From: Minisyncoccota bacterium
GTDB taxonomy: Bacteria; Patescibacteriota; Microgenomatia; UBA1400; PJMF01
Assembly (NCBI GenBank): GCA_003173865.1
Contig: PJMF01000025.1
Coordinates: 1-49,623, forward strand
DNA length: 49,623 nucleotides
Direction: 5' to 3'
Of the stretch, positions 23,274 to 32,671 are shown piece by piece; the stretch's first letter is position 1; the number at the start of each line of letters is the position of its first letter. The position numbers and the translations under genes were made by a program. Under the pieces are notes generated by a model. That model saw only the letters and a list, made by a program, of their open reading frames with translations. It did no database searches and was not told where the DNA came from.

Positions 23274-23753
23274 CTAAAGTAGATTTGTTCTCCTGCTCGC
23301 TGCATGTGTCACAGTTGTTGCAATTGCGTCCATTACATCATCTAAAATTTTTTGTTCCTTTACTTGTGTACCAAGTTGCATGCGCAACATTCGATCAACT
23401 GCGTTTTTGTCGGCTCGACCATTTCCAGTGACAGCTTGTTTGATTTGGAGTGGCGTGTACTCAAAACATTGGATGTGATTGCGAAATAAAGTGCTCAGGA
23501 TGACACCACGCGCTTCACTCACGTGCATTGCTGTCTTTTGATTTTTAGAAAAAAACAAAGACTCAATCGCACACTCAACCGGATGATACTGAGAAATAAT
23601 TTCTTGCAACCTCGTGTCGATGGATCGATATCTTTCAATCAGTTCTCGATGTTTGTCAGTGAGCACAGAGCCATACGCTTCTACTGAAAAATTACCATCG
23701 AACATTTTGCCAATGCACCAACCAACTCGGTCATATCCCGGATCAATTCCCAT
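23274..23753 (-). CDS. ruvC: Holliday junction resolvase RuvC
   Basis: 159 aa. It cuts Holliday junctions symmetrically as a dimer. The catalytic acidic residues are visible: Asp4 in GIDPGYDRVG, Glu in CAIESLFF, and the two Asp of LDDVMDAIATTVTH. The N-terminus is unusually short, only three residues before the first catalytic Asp. The in-frame codons before this ATG are ATT ATT, which would extend it to IIMGIDPG like other RuvC proteins, but no ordinary upstream start codon was found. It follows a GT4 gene by 14 nt and may share its transcript. Confidence 0.95.
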   Translation of the reverse strand: MGIDPGYDRVGWCIGKMFDGNFSVEAYGSVLTDKHRELIERYRSIDTRLQEIISQYHPVECAIESLFFSKNQKTAMHVSEARGVILSTLFRNHIQCFEYTPLQIKQAVTGNGRADKNAVDRMLRMQLGTQVKEQKILDDVMDAIATTVTHAASRRTNLL

Positions 23754-23767
23754 AATAATGACAGGAT

Positions 23768-24943
23768 TTAAAGAGTTTGTAGTGTGCGTAAAACAACCTC
23801 AGCTGATTTTTGCCAACTAAATTTTTTGAGCTGTTCACGGCCTCTTTTGAGCATTTTGGCTCGCTCTTTAGCTGACATTTCAATAATTTTTTGAAGCGCT
23901 TTACTAATTTCAGTTGTATTTTGCGGATCGACCAAAAGGCCGGCATTACCGACGACTTCCGGCAAACTTGTGGTGTTAGAAACGATAGGAATACTTCCGT
24001 AGTGTAGTGCTTCTAAGGCAGGAATACCAAATCCTTCATACAGTCCAATTAAAACAGTGCACAGTGATTCACGAAACAAAATAATTTTCTCTTTCTCTGA
24101 AATATAACCAGTTAAAATAATTTTTTCTTTCAATGGAGAATCTTTAATACGCTCTAAGATTGGTTCGGCTAACCAACCAACTTTGCCGGCAATGACTAAT
24201 TGCAGCTCGTTCACTTTATTTCCATTAATAAATGGAGATTTTTTTGAAGAACTCCCTTTTTTTACGAGTTCTTCAAAAGCTTCTACTAAGCGAACAAGAT
24301 TTTTGCGCGGTTGAGTAGTTCCCACATATAATAAATAAGGTTGCTTAATGTTCCACTTTTTGAGGGTTTGAATTCTTTCACTTTCTTTTATCGTTAATTT
24401 TTGGTCCACGTTAATTGCAGGATAAGCAACAACAACTTTGTCGGGTTTTACTTTATATCGTTCAATGACATCTTTGCGGGTATGTTGACTAATTGCAATA
24501 ATTTTTTTGGCATGCTTCACACTATATCGAGTCCATTCGCTGAGCTGCAAAAAGTCCTTTTTTTTAAATTGACGTGGAAACTCTAAAAAAGCTAAATCCA
24601 TTACAGAGGAAACGTACGGAATGACACTCACGCGTGGTGCGTAGTGTCCAGGAGTGAAAAAGACGTCAATCTCGTTTTGATGCTTCCACAAATATAACGG
24701 AAGTGCAAATTGAGTCCACAATGCTTTTGGTCCAAATACTCGATACTTCCAACCTTTTCTCGTTGTTGGGAGCTCTTTTACAGGCGCATCAGTGAGTAAA
24801 ATTGTAAACAAAACATCTTCTTGGTCAGCCGTCATTTTCTCCAGTGTTGAAAGAAGTTCAAAGGCATACGCATTACTTCCAACTCGTTGTGAGACGTTTG
24901 CTTCATTGCCATCTATAGCAATGCGTAAGATCTTTTTTTTCAT
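23768..24943 (-). CDS. GT4 family glycosyltransferase
   Basis: 391 aa. The N-terminus LRIAIDGNEANVSQRVGSNAYAF and the C-terminal LLYVGTTQPRKNLVRLVEAFE and YEGFGIPALEALHYGSIPIV are typical of WbaZ-like mannosyltransferase GT4 enzymes. Donor unproven. It abuts the preceding GT4 gene exactly (24943/24944) and lies directly upstream of ruvC. Confidence 0.91.
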   Translation of the reverse strand: MKKKILRIAIDGNEANVSQRVGSNAYAFELLSTLEKMTADQEDVLFTILLTDAPVKELPTTRKGWKYRVFGPKALWTQFALPLYLWKHQNEIDVFFTPGHYAPRVSVIPYVSSVMDLAFLEFPRQFKKKDFLQLSEWTRYSVKHAKKIIAISQHTRKDVIERYKVKPDKVVVAYPAINVDQKLTIKESERIQTLKKWNIKQPYLLYVGTTQPRKNLVRLVEAFEELVKKGSSSKKSPFINGNKVNELQLVIAGKVGWLAEPILERIKDSPLKEKIILTGYISEKEKIILFRESLCTVLIGLYEGFGIPALEALHYGSIPIVSNTTSLPEVVGNAGLLVDPQNTTEISKALQKIIEMSAKERAKMLKRGREQLKKFSWQKSAEVVLRTLQTL

Positions 24944-26098
24944 TTAACTCCACTGATCAACGGCCCTTTTATATACCTGTAGCGTTTGTTCAGCAACTTG
25001 TTTCCAGTCAAATAAATGCAAGCGAATGATCATTTTTTGCAAACGAAGTTTTTGTTCGTCATGCGATTCTCCTAAGACTTTCACAATGCCTTGACGGATA
25101 CTTTCCACCGAAAGAGGGTCAATGAGCTCAGCAGCATTTCCCGCTACCTCGGGCATTGCTGCAACATTTGAAGTGACCACGGGAGTGCCAAAATAAAATG
25201 CTTCTAAAATCGGCAGACCGAACCCTTCGTAAAGACTTGGATACACAAAGACCTCGGCTTCGCTGTACAGAACTGCAAGTTGTTTGGCAGATACTTTTCC
25301 TAAGAAACGCACACCTTGGTGTTGATTGCCGAGTTGCTCCTCTACTCCATCCCAGCCACTTTCACCAGCAATCACTAACTCTACTTCTTTTGCAAGTGGT
25401 TGCCACGCTTTAATTAATTGAAGTAAATTTTTACGTGGTTCGCGTGTACCTACAAAAAGAATAAATGGTTTCGTAAGTTCTAGTTGAACTTTAATACTTT
25501 CTTGCTCGTCTTCGGTCAGTGCTTCACCAACATGTATCATTTCTGTAGGCAGAGCCTCATAAATTGTATGAACTTGAGATGGATGAAATCCCAACAACTC
25601 AATGCAGTCTTTTCGAGTTGAGTGACTTACGGCAATAATTTGAGCATTACGTTCTTTTAAAGTTTTCCACGAGGATTGATGCATCTGCAGTATTTTAGGA
25701 TGAGCTGTTTCAGAATACTTCATGATTGCCACGTCATGAATAGTTGAGACAAGTGGTACTTGGCGATCAGGAGGTTGAAGCCAATCCCACGAATGAAAAA
25801 CTTTAATGTGAGGAAGTAATTTCTTTACTGGATTTTTTTGTAAATGTAGCCACATGAGTTCATGAATTCGAGGGGCAGATTTATCAAGATAAAAATAAGG
25901 AGATAAACGAGCTTCGCGAGATACTTCTCGATAAAAATCTTCTAAAGGCTTTATTTGTCTGAGCGAGTTTCCGTAGAAAGAAAGTTGTACATCTCTTCTT
26001 TTTGCTAAAGCTCGTGCCAAATTAGAAGTGTAACGTGATACACCCCGATCATATACAAGTGAGGTAATGTCAATTCCAACCTGTAATGCATTCATCAT
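24944..26098 (-). CDS. GT4 family glycosyltransferase
   Basis: 384 aa, same subgroup as its neighbour: VGIDITSLVYDRGVSRYTSNL, LFVGTREPRKNLLQLIKAWQ, YEGFGLPILEAFYFGTPVV, and PEVAGNAAELIDPLS. The pair probably adds successive hexoses to one lipid-linked glycan or arose by duplication. It begins 5 nt after the GT-C gene stop. Confidence 0.91.
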   Translation of the reverse strand: MMNALQVGIDITSLVYDRGVSRYTSNLARALAKRRDVQLSFYGNSLRQIKPLEDFYREVSREARLSPYFYLDKSAPRIHELMWLHLQKNPVKKLLPHIKVFHSWDWLQPPDRQVPLVSTIHDVAIMKYSETAHPKILQMHQSSWKTLKERNAQIIAVSHSTRKDCIELLGFHPSQVHTIYEALPTEMIHVGEALTEDEQESIKVQLELTKPFILFVGTREPRKNLLQLIKAWQPLAKEVELVIAGESGWDGVEEQLGNQHQGVRFLGKVSAKQLAVLYSEAEVFVYPSLYEGFGLPILEAFYFGTPVVTSNVAAMPEVAGNAAELIDPLSVESIRQGIVKVLGESHDEQKLRLQKMIIRLHLFDWKQVAEQTLQVYKRAVDQWS

Positions 26099-26103
26099 AT
26101 GCT

Positions 26104-27582
26104 CTACTTCATTCCAATCGTGACTTGCTTTTTCGCAAATACATGGACGATTCCTAGTGGCGTTTTGGGCGTAATTTGATCAACTTCAACGTATCCATAA
26201 TTTTTAATAATCGAAATTAATCGTTGATGTGGATCTGTTAAATCGCGCAAGTAATCAAATACTAGCAGATACTGATACTTGGTTAACATCCGCAATTCAG
26301 CAGAATCTTGCAACTGATCCGTGTTGTAAACACCAGTACTTACCGCTGGGAAATGAGTCGTGTCATACCACACCCAAGGGGAAAAAGGTCCGGGAAAAGA
26401 AAAAATTACCACTGCGGAGTGTGAAGCGTACTTTTGTGTAATCTGCGTGTACAAGCTCCGCCAATCTTCGCGTTGATATTGGGGGTTTATCCAGTATTGG
26501 GTAATAGAAAAAATATTTATACACAGTAAAAGTCCTAGCAGGACTAAACCACCTTTATTTTTTGTTAAAGACTTTTGTGAAAAAGCGACAGCAGAAAAGA
26601 AAAGATAAAGAGCAGGCAGACAGAACAAGACGCGCTTGGGTTGTAAAATGGGAATCCAAAATGAAACTACCCATGCCAATACAATTGGTACTAAAAACCA
26701 AGTACTGAGGAGAAAAATGTTTTTTCTGAATGAAGTTATCTTGAAAGCCTGCCAAAATAAAAATCCGCTTAGAGTAACAATCATTACAGTGATGATTACA
26801 AACGGAAATGATGTTTCTAGATGAATTACGCCAAATACAAATTTTCCGTAAATTAAAAGGAGCGACTTGAGTTGACCAAAACCCACAATATTTTCCCATC
26901 CAGTGAGCTGAGTTCGCAGTAATTGGCCAGCACGTAATTGATTCAATAAAGATGGCATCCAAGGCAAGAAACTGAGTAAAGAAATCGTTGTCGCAATCAC
27001 AAAATGATTAATATGTTTTCTTTGAAACAAGCACATAAAAATAACTTGAGATAAAAAGAGAAATGGATAGAGATAAGAAGAGTACAAACCCAGACTAGTC
27101 AAAATTGAAAATAACACTACATCACGGCGATTCTTATTTTTTGTCAATTCCATTAGAGAGAGCCAGCTTAAAGTTGCAAACATGGCTGGTAACGCATATG
27201 GTCGTAACTCTTGAGAGTAAAAAATATGAAATGATGAAGAACTTAAAAGCAGTGCTGCAGTGAGGCCAACACGTTTACTAAATAATCTCTTACCAATTTG
27301 ATATGTTGCCCAAATTGTAATCAGTCCGGGAATTAAAGCCGCAGTACTGCGTAGCCACCATTCGCTGGTTGAAAAAGGGAGAGAAAAATGGACGAGTAAG
27401 TGGATTAAGGGAGGCTGAAAGTCATCAGTGATGTGCAGCTGTTGTGATAACGGCCGAGCACTTTCGAGCGCTTGTGCTGCTTCATCAAGCCAAAAAGATC
27501 CATTAAGGAATGGAATACGCAGTAAAAATGCTCCAATCAAAATCAGTATCAACATGGCAATAAGTTTATCACCCTTCCTCAC
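26104..27582 (-). CDS. GT-C membrane glycosyltransferase (GT39-like)
   Basis: About 492 aa with about ten membrane segments. The first loop has FLNGSFWLDEAAQA with the acidic residue expected at the GT-C catalytic site; FYSQELRPYALP is another family-like segment. It would use a polyprenyl-linked sugar outside the cytoplasm. The ORF-track start (TTG 27636) overlaps the divergent SDR gene and is unlikely. GTG 27582 (VRKGDKLIAM, positive charges before the first membrane helix) or ATG 27555 are better; I chose the GTG with low certainty. Confidence 0.78.
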   Translation of the reverse strand: MRKGDKLIAMLILILIGAFLLRIPFLNGSFWLDEAAQALESARPLSQQLHITDDFQPPLIHLLVHFSLPFSTSEWWLRSTAALIPGLITIWATYQIGKRLFSKRVGLTAALLLSSSSFHIFYSQELRPYALPAMFATLSWLSLMELTKNKNRRDVVLFSILTSLGLYSSYLYPFLFLSQVIFMCLFQRKHINHFVIATTISLLSFLPWMPSLLNQLRAGQLLRTQLTGWENIVGFGQLKSLLLIYGKFVFGVIHLETSFPFVIITVMIVTLSGFLFWQAFKITSFRKNIFLLSTWFLVPIVLAWVVSFWIPILQPKRVLFCLPALYLFFSAVAFSQKSLTKNKGGLVLLGLLLCINIFSITQYWINPQYQREDWRSLYTQITQKYASHSAVVIFSFPGPFSPWVWYDTTHFPAVSTGVYNTDQLQDSAELRMLTKYQYLLVFDYLRDLTDPHQRLISIIKNYGYVEVDQITPKTPLGIVHVFAKKQVTIGMK

Positions 27583-27597
27583 TTCTGTACTTTTGGA

Positions 27598-27603
27598 TAT
27601 ACT
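27598..27603 (+). promoter_or_regulatory. -10 box of the plus-strand glycan operon
   Basis: TATACT, then 6 nt (cagcca), then the ATG at 27610; apparent leaderless start. It lies between two divergent glycan operons. Confidence 0.6.
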
Positions 27604-27609
27604 CAGCCA

Positions 27610-28593
27610 ATGGAAAATACTCAGTTTTTTGCACAAAAACGAATTTTACTTACTGGTGGAGCCGGATTTATTGGTTCCCACTTGGCAGAAGTACTTTTAA
27701 GTTTGGGAGCTGAAGTTACCGCAGTCGATAACTTACTCACTGGCAGTGAGCATAATATTGCTCATTTACAGTCAGTATCAAAGTTTCGCTTTATTAAAGC
27801 TGATGTCACGAGTTCTCCGGAGACATATTTAGCAAGTGATTTTCTTCCTGATGTTATTTTGCACTTTGCTTCGCCTGCAAGTCCGCCACTTTATCAAAAA
27901 CATCCCATCGAAACGTATTTGGTCAATAGTTTGGCTACACATACATTGCTCCAGTATATTGTGCATAAATCTCCCGTAACTCGCTTTCTTTTCGCGAGCA
28001 CATCAGAAGTGTATGGTGATCCTCAACAACATCCTCAGGCTGAAAGTTATTTCGGAAATGTAAATCCGAATGGGATTCGCTCTTGTTATGATGAAGCAAA
28101 ACGTCTAGGTGAAACAATTTGTGGCGTGCATGCTCGAGATCTGAATGTTGATACACGGATTGTCAGAATCTTTAATACATATGGACCCCGTATGGATCTC
28201 AACGATGGTCGAGTAATTCCTCAATTTATGAAGCAGTTACTTCATCATCAACCTTTTTCCATTTATGGCGACGGGACTCAAACGCGTTCGTATTGTTATG
28301 TGAGTGACTTAGTTGAAGGAATACTTCGTTTCGTTGCTGCCGATGGTTTGCAAGGTGAAACTATTAATCTGGGCAATCCTGAAGAACATACTATCTTGGA
28401 AACTGCCCAAGTTATTCAGAGCTTAGTCACCGAAGTGAAACCTGAACTTGAGTTTCATCCATTACCTAAAGATGATCCTACTCGGCGTCGTCCAGATATT
28501 TCTAAAGCAGAGAAATTATTGAACTGGCATCCAAGAGTTGAGTTAGTCCAAGGTCTCGAACAAACCTTGAAGTACTTCCAAGACTATGTTTAA
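27610..28593 (+). CDS. NAD-dependent SDR, UDP-glucuronate decarboxylase (UXS)-like
   Basis: 327 aa extended SDR. The Rossmann motif TGGAGFIGSHLAE begins at residue 15 and the catalytic Tyr160-x3-Lys164 is in SCYDEAKR. The segment STSEVYGDPQQHPQ with SYFGNVNPNGIRSCYDEAKR closely follows UDP-xylose synthase. The reaction would be UDP-glucuronate to UDP-xylose with bound NAD. A dTDP-glucose 4,6-dehydratase is less likely because of the GNVNP and SCYDE signatures. No Ugd (UDP-glucose dehydrogenase) is in the window. First gene of the plus operon; its end overlaps the flippase start by 8 nt. Confidence 0.87.
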   Translation: MENTQFFAQKRILLTGGAGFIGSHLAEVLLSLGAEVTAVDNLLTGSEHNIAHLQSVSKFRFIKADVTSSPETYLASDFLPDVILHFASPASPPLYQKHPIETYLVNSLATHTLLQYIVHKSPVTRFLFASTSEVYGDPQQHPQAESYFGNVNPNGIRSCYDEAKRLGETICGVHARDLNVDTRIVRIFNTYGPRMDLNDGRVIPQFMKQLLHHQPFSIYGDGTQTRSYCYVSDLVEGILRFVAADGLQGETINLGNPEEHTILETAQVIQSLVTEVKPELEFHPLPKDDPTRRRPDISKAEKLLNWHPRVELVQGLEQTLKYFQDYV

Positions 28594-29845
28594 AAGAATA
28601 CTTCAGAATCGTTTTCTGCAGAGTAGTTTCATTGTGACGGTTGCGTCTTTTCTTGTGAGTATCTTCAATTGGGGATTTAACTTAATCATTGCAAAAAGTA
28701 TGAGCCTTGCCGACTACGGCGAGTATACTTCTGTTCTTTCGTACGTCATTTTATTTACGATTCCGTTTGGGGCATTTGGTTTTATTCTGATTCGTAAGTT
28801 GGGTAGTATTAATAAAGATGAACGGCAAGTATATGGTCGTGGCATGGAAGTGTTGCTTTATCAAAAAATTCTACAAAATAATTTGCTTTTGGCTGTGGTT
28901 GGAATTGGACTTTTTTTACTTCTCGCTTGGAAAGCAAATCTGGAGAGTATCAGTGTTCTCTACATTCTTGTTACGGTAATTGTGACTCTTTTACAAACTT
29001 TTTATCTTTCGGCTTTTCAAGCATATGAATTATTTCTGATATATGGAATTTATTTAAGTGGAATGAGTTTTCTGAGACTTCTCTGTGGAGCTATTTTTAT
29101 TCGTCTTTTTCCACATTTGCAGTTTTTGTATCTCAATCTATTCGGTTTAGCACTACTCCAAATTTTGATTGGTCATTTTATTCAAGTGAGAACGAAGCAA
29201 AAACTACACAAACAACTTTCTTTCCCGAATGTTTTCACTTATTTAAAAAGACCTTCAATTTACATTCCTTTATTGGCAACACTGGGCATTCTTGGTATAG
29301 CCAATATCGATATTATTTTGGTTAAAAAATTGATGATGAGCTCCGATGCAGGATTATATGGAGCGGTCACTTTGCTGGCTAAAGTTATTCTTTACGTCAC
29401 TGCTCCAATTTCATCAGTTGGATATATTTTCTTTACTGGAAAAGAACATAAGCAGCACGTGAATCAAATTTTTTGGCTCATTGCTGGGTGTACAATGATT
29501 GCGGGCATCGGGGCAGTGATTTTTTACTCGCTTTTTTCACAATTTGTCATTCATCTTTTCTTTGATGAGCGATTTGCAAGTATCGGCAGCCTTTTGTGGC
29601 TCAGTGGGATCTACGGTACGCTTTATTCATTGGTTACTTTATTTTCGCATTACTTTGTGGCAAAAAATTCTCGAGTAAGCTTAGCTCCACTAGTATGCTT
29701 GCTTGGTCAAGTATGTGGTATTTATTTTTTTCATGACTCACTTCGACAGGTTTTGATGGTGAATAGTGGTGCTTTGATTATTTTGGTGATTGCATATGGA
29801 TTGGGTTTTGTTATTAATAGAAGAGATGCCGATTACATTGCATAG
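28586..29845 (+). CDS. Wzx-like polysaccharide flippase
   Basis: 419 aa with about twelve membrane segments and the family-typical N-terminus (SFIVTVASFLVSIFNWGFNLI then MSLADYGEYTSVLSYV). It belongs to the MATE/MVF-like oligosaccharide flippases that move undecaprenyl-linked repeat units outward. One of two such genes in the window (the other is at 45159), suggesting either two glycans or two assembly steps. Confidence 0.88.
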   Translation: MFKRILQNRFLQSSFIVTVASFLVSIFNWGFNLIIAKSMSLADYGEYTSVLSYVILFTIPFGAFGFILIRKLGSINKDERQVYGRGMEVLLYQKILQNNLLLAVVGIGLFLLLAWKANLESISVLYILVTVIVTLLQTFYLSAFQAYELFLIYGIYLSGMSFLRLLCGAIFIRLFPHLQFLYLNLFGLALLQILIGHFIQVRTKQKLHKQLSFPNVFTYLKRPSIYIPLLATLGILGIANIDIILVKKLMMSSDAGLYGAVTLLAKVILYVTAPISSVGYIFFTGKEHKQHVNQIFWLIAGCTMIAGIGAVIFYSLFSQFVIHLFFDERFASIGSLLWLSGIYGTLYSLVTLFSHYFVAKNSRVSLAPLVCLLGQVCGIYFFHDSLRQVLMVNSGALIILVIAYGLGFVINRRDADYIA

Positions 29846-30629
29846 TTCAGCACATTTTTTGAGTTTAATTGTTCCCGCTTACTGCCAAGAAGAAACGATC
29901 GTCAAAAATATTCGCCAACTTCGGAATGTGTTAAGCGAGATTCGCTACAACTACGAAATTATTGTTGTCGTTGATGGTATGGTCGATGATACTTTTGAAA
30001 AGTTACGGCAAGCAAAAATTCCCAAAACCACAATTCTTTCGTACGAAAAAAATCGCGGTAAAGCGTACGCGGTTCGTTTCGGGATGAAACAGGCCAAGGG
30101 TGACTACATTATGTTTATCGATTCTGGAATGGAGATTGATCCAAACGGAATTTCAATGTTGATGGAACACATGGAGTGGTATGACGCAGATATTATCGTA
30201 GGCTCAAAACGGCACCCAGCATCTTTAGTCGGGTACACCATTCCGCGTAAGATTCTGAGTTACGGTTACTACTACTTCGTTAAGTCATTGTTCGGTATTT
30301 CGGTAAAAGATACCCAAGCAGGAATTAAAATTTTTAAACGATCGGTTTTGGAAGGCATTTTGCCTCGTTTAGTAGAAAAACGATTTGCCGGTGACTTGGA
30401 AATGTTGGTTGTCGCCAACTCGATGGGATTTCGACGCATTTATGAAGCACCGATCAAACTGAACTACGAGTTGAGCAAATTATCTTCAGCCGCAACGTGG
30501 AACTCAATCTACTTTATTTTTGCTGATACACTTGCTATCTTTTATCGTTTACATTTTCTACATTACTACAGCCAAGCTCATCAACGTTTCGTTGAACCAA
30601 GAGAAGTCTATAAATTTGCGACAAAATAA
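29826..30629 (+). CDS. GT2 family transferase (dolichol/polyprenyl-phosphate mannosyltransferase-like)
   Basis: 267 aa from the ATG at 29826; the ORF-track start at 29790 is a TTG overlapping the flippase by 56 nt, while 29826 overlaps by 20 nt. GT-A motifs: LSLIVPAYCQEETIVKNIRQ, IIVVVDGMVDDT, FIDSGMEID and KDTQAGIKIFKR. The latter is typical of DPM1-like enzymes that load a sugar onto polyprenyl phosphate, which would supply the GT-C enzymes of this locus. There is no C-terminal GtrA or membrane domain. Confidence 0.85.
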   Translation: MPITLHSSAHFLSLIVPAYCQEETIVKNIRQLRNVLSEIRYNYEIIVVVDGMVDDTFEKLRQAKIPKTTILSYEKNRGKAYAVRFGMKQAKGDYIMFIDSGMEIDPNGISMLMEHMEWYDADIIVGSKRHPASLVGYTIPRKILSYGYYYFVKSLFGISVKDTQAGIKIFKRSVLEGILPRLVEKRFAGDLEMLVVANSMGFRRIYEAPIKLNYELSKLSSAATWNSIYFIFADTLAIFYRLHFLHYYSQAHQRFVEPREVYKFATK

Positions 30630-30641
30630 TTGGAGAACTGT

Positions 30642-31583
30642 ATGTTTAAAAATGCCAAAATTTATGTTGCCGGACATCGCGGCTTAGTTGGGTCTGCTAT
30701 TGGGCGTTGTTTGGAAGCTCAGGGCTTTACGCAGATTTTGACTCGTACCAGACAAGAGATGGATCTTACTGACCAGCGTGCAGTTGCGCGTTTTTTTGAA
30801 AAAGAGAAACCAGAGTACGTGTTTTTAGCGGCAGCAAAGGTTGGCGGAATTTGGGCAAATAAGACGCACAAAGCAGACTTCATTTATGACAACTTACAAG
30901 TTCAAAATAATGTCATTTTTAATTCCTGGAAACATAAAGTAAAAAAGCTGCTTTTTCTTGGCTCATCGTGTATTTATCCCAAAATGTGCCCTCAACCAAT
31001 TAAGGAAGAGTATCTCCTGACGGGTCCACTTGAAGAAACAAATGATGCGTACGCGGTGGCCAAAATTGCCGGTATTACTATGTGTCAAAGTTTTAACTCC
31101 CAATATGGTACCAATTTTATTTCAGCTATGCCTACCAATTTGTATGGACCAAATGACAACTTCGATTTGCAAAATTCTCACGTTTTGCCTGCTTTAATTA
31201 GAAAATTTCATGAAGCCAAGACCAATAAAGAAAGATCAACGGTGCTGTGGGGCACTGGCGAAGTCTACCGCGAATTTCTCTACGTCGATGATCTTGCAGA
31301 TGCGTGTGTATTTTTGATGAAAAAATATAATGAATCTCAAATCGTCAATATTGGGACCGGACAAGACTTAATGATTAAAGACCTTGCGGAAAAAGTAAAA
31401 CACATTGTTGGCTTTGAAGGCAAGATCAAATGGGATTCATCCAAACCAAATGGAACGCCACGCAAGTTGTTAGATGTGAGTCGTTTATTTAAGTTAGGGT
31501 GGAAACCTACGACAGCTCTAGAGGATGGCATCGAAAAAGAATATCAGTGGTTTTTAAAGCATTATGCCGCCATTAACTCGTAA
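30642..31583 (+). CDS. fcl: GDP-L-fucose synthase
   Basis: 313 aa from the ATG at 30642, which has GGAG upstream; the ORF-track start at 30630 is a TTG inside that leader. Extended SDR: GHRGLVGSAIG at 11-21, GSSCIYP near 107-113, Tyr137-x3-Lys141 in YAVAKIAG, and LWGTGEVYREFLYVDDLADAC. It epimerises and reduces GDP-4-keto-6-deoxymannose to GDP-L-fucose. Gmd, which makes the substrate, is not in the window, though ManC is. Its end overlaps the WecB-like gene by 20 nt. Confidence 0.95.
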   Translation: MFKNAKIYVAGHRGLVGSAIGRCLEAQGFTQILTRTRQEMDLTDQRAVARFFEKEKPEYVFLAAAKVGGIWANKTHKADFIYDNLQVQNNVIFNSWKHKVKKLLFLGSSCIYPKMCPQPIKEEYLLTGPLEETNDAYAVAKIAGITMCQSFNSQYGTNFISAMPTNLYGPNDNFDLQNSHVLPALIRKFHEAKTNKERSTVLWGTGEVYREFLYVDDLADACVFLMKKYNESQIVNIGTGQDLMIKDLAEKVKHIVGFEGKIKWDSSKPNGTPRKLLDVSRLFKLGWKPTTALEDGIEKEYQWFLKHYAAINS

Positions 31584-32670
31584 ATTTTATTTTTTTATTG
31601 GAACAGAAGCTGAACTCATTAAGTTGTTTCCTGTTTTGCGTGAGTTTCAAGTCCGCCGAGTGCCTTTCACAGTAATTGCTTCGGGTCAAAATAATATTCA
31701 ACAGAGTCAGTTACTCAAGATTCTCAAAATAAAAAAAATTGATATCGTGTTGCACGATGATTCGATTCATCAGTCCGTCTTCGGTCTCTTTTCCTGGTTT
31801 CTCAAAACGCTTTTGTTTGCCACTCTTAAGTTAAGAAGTGACTTGGCAGCCGATCGCCATCTTGAAAAAATCATGATTGTGCACGGAGATACCGTTTCTT
31901 CGGTGATGGGAGCGATCATCGGTAAGCTTTATGGATGTACGGTAGTTCACTTGGAAGCTGGACTACGTTCGTTTAATTTTTTGCATCCATTCCCAGAAGA
32001 AATTGATCGAGTTCTTGTTTCGCGGATGGCGACACTTCACTTTTGTCCCAATAAATGGTCAGTTAATAATCTCAAAAGAAGAAGAGGCAAAAAAATAAAT
32101 ACTTTTCAAAATACGTTATTAGATAGTTTGAATTTGGCCGTCAAACAGAAGGTACCTTCCCCGTTGCTCAAAAAATTAGCTCGGCGCAAGTACTTTGTTT
32201 TTGTCTGTCATCGACAAGAAAACCTACTCAATCCAACCATAATTGAGTTTCTACTTGGAGAAGTGATTCAATTTTCTAAAAAAATCACGTGTGTTTTCAT
32301 TCTGCATGAACTGACACGCGTGACACTGGAAAAAAAACAACTTCTGCACATGGTAGAAAAGCAACCAAGTATTATCACCACTCCCCGGCTTCCGTATGTG
32401 GAGATGATGCAGCTTTTAGAAGGAGCAGAGTGTCTAATTACTGATGGCGGGAGTAATCAAGAAGAAGCATATTATTTAGGTAAACCGTGTCTTTTGCTCA
32501 GACAAAATACCGAACGGATTGAAGGACTAAATCAAAATGTGGTTTTAAGTAAAAATGAACTACAAGTGATTCATGACTTTATGAAGAACTACAAAAAATA
32601 TAATCGACCAAAAGTGCGATCAAAAGTGAGCCCAAGCAAAATAATTGTAGACAACTTAGTTAAAGGATAA
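31564..32670 (+). CDS. UDP-GlcNAc 2-epimerase family protein (WecB-like), divergent
   Basis: 368 aa, GT-B-like fold. Recognisable family segments: IGTEAELIK (WecB has GTRPEAIK), VHGDTVSS, HLEAGLRSF, HPFPEEIDRVL, VCHRQEN and ITDGGSNQEEAYYLGKPCLLLR. It would make UDP-ManNAc from UDP-GlcNAc, or hydrolyse it like NeuC. The Arg of GTRPE, which contacts the substrate in characterised enzymes, is replaced by Glu, so the activity or substrate may differ. It lies close to WecD- and WecE-like genes. Confidence 0.83.
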   Translation: MPPLTRKFYFFIGTEAELIKLFPVLREFQVRRVPFTVIASGQNNIQQSQLLKILKIKKIDIVLHDDSIHQSVFGLFSWFLKTLLFATLKLRSDLAADRHLEKIMIVHGDTVSSVMGAIIGKLYGCTVVHLEAGLRSFNFLHPFPEEIDRVLVSRMATLHFCPNKWSVNNLKRRRGKKINTFQNTLLDSLNLAVKQKVPSPLLKKLARRKYFVFVCHRQENLLNPTIIEFLLGEVIQFSKKITCVFILHELTRVTLEKKQLLHMVEKQPSIITTPRLPYVEMMQLLEGAECLITDGGSNQEEAYYLGKPCLLLRQNTERIEGLNQNVVLSKNELQVIHDFMKNYKKYNRPKVRSKVSPSKIIVDNLVKG

Positions 32671-32671
32671 T

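Noticed and set aside
27583-27636. ORF-track N-terminal extension of the minus-strand GT-C gene
   Set aside because: Its TTG start lies inside the divergent SDR gene, and the added residues do not look like a signal or membrane segment.
30630-30641. ORF-track start of fcl at a TTG
   Set aside because: The TTG overlaps the GGAG Shine-Dalgarno; ATG 30642 gives the normal fucose synthase N-terminus.
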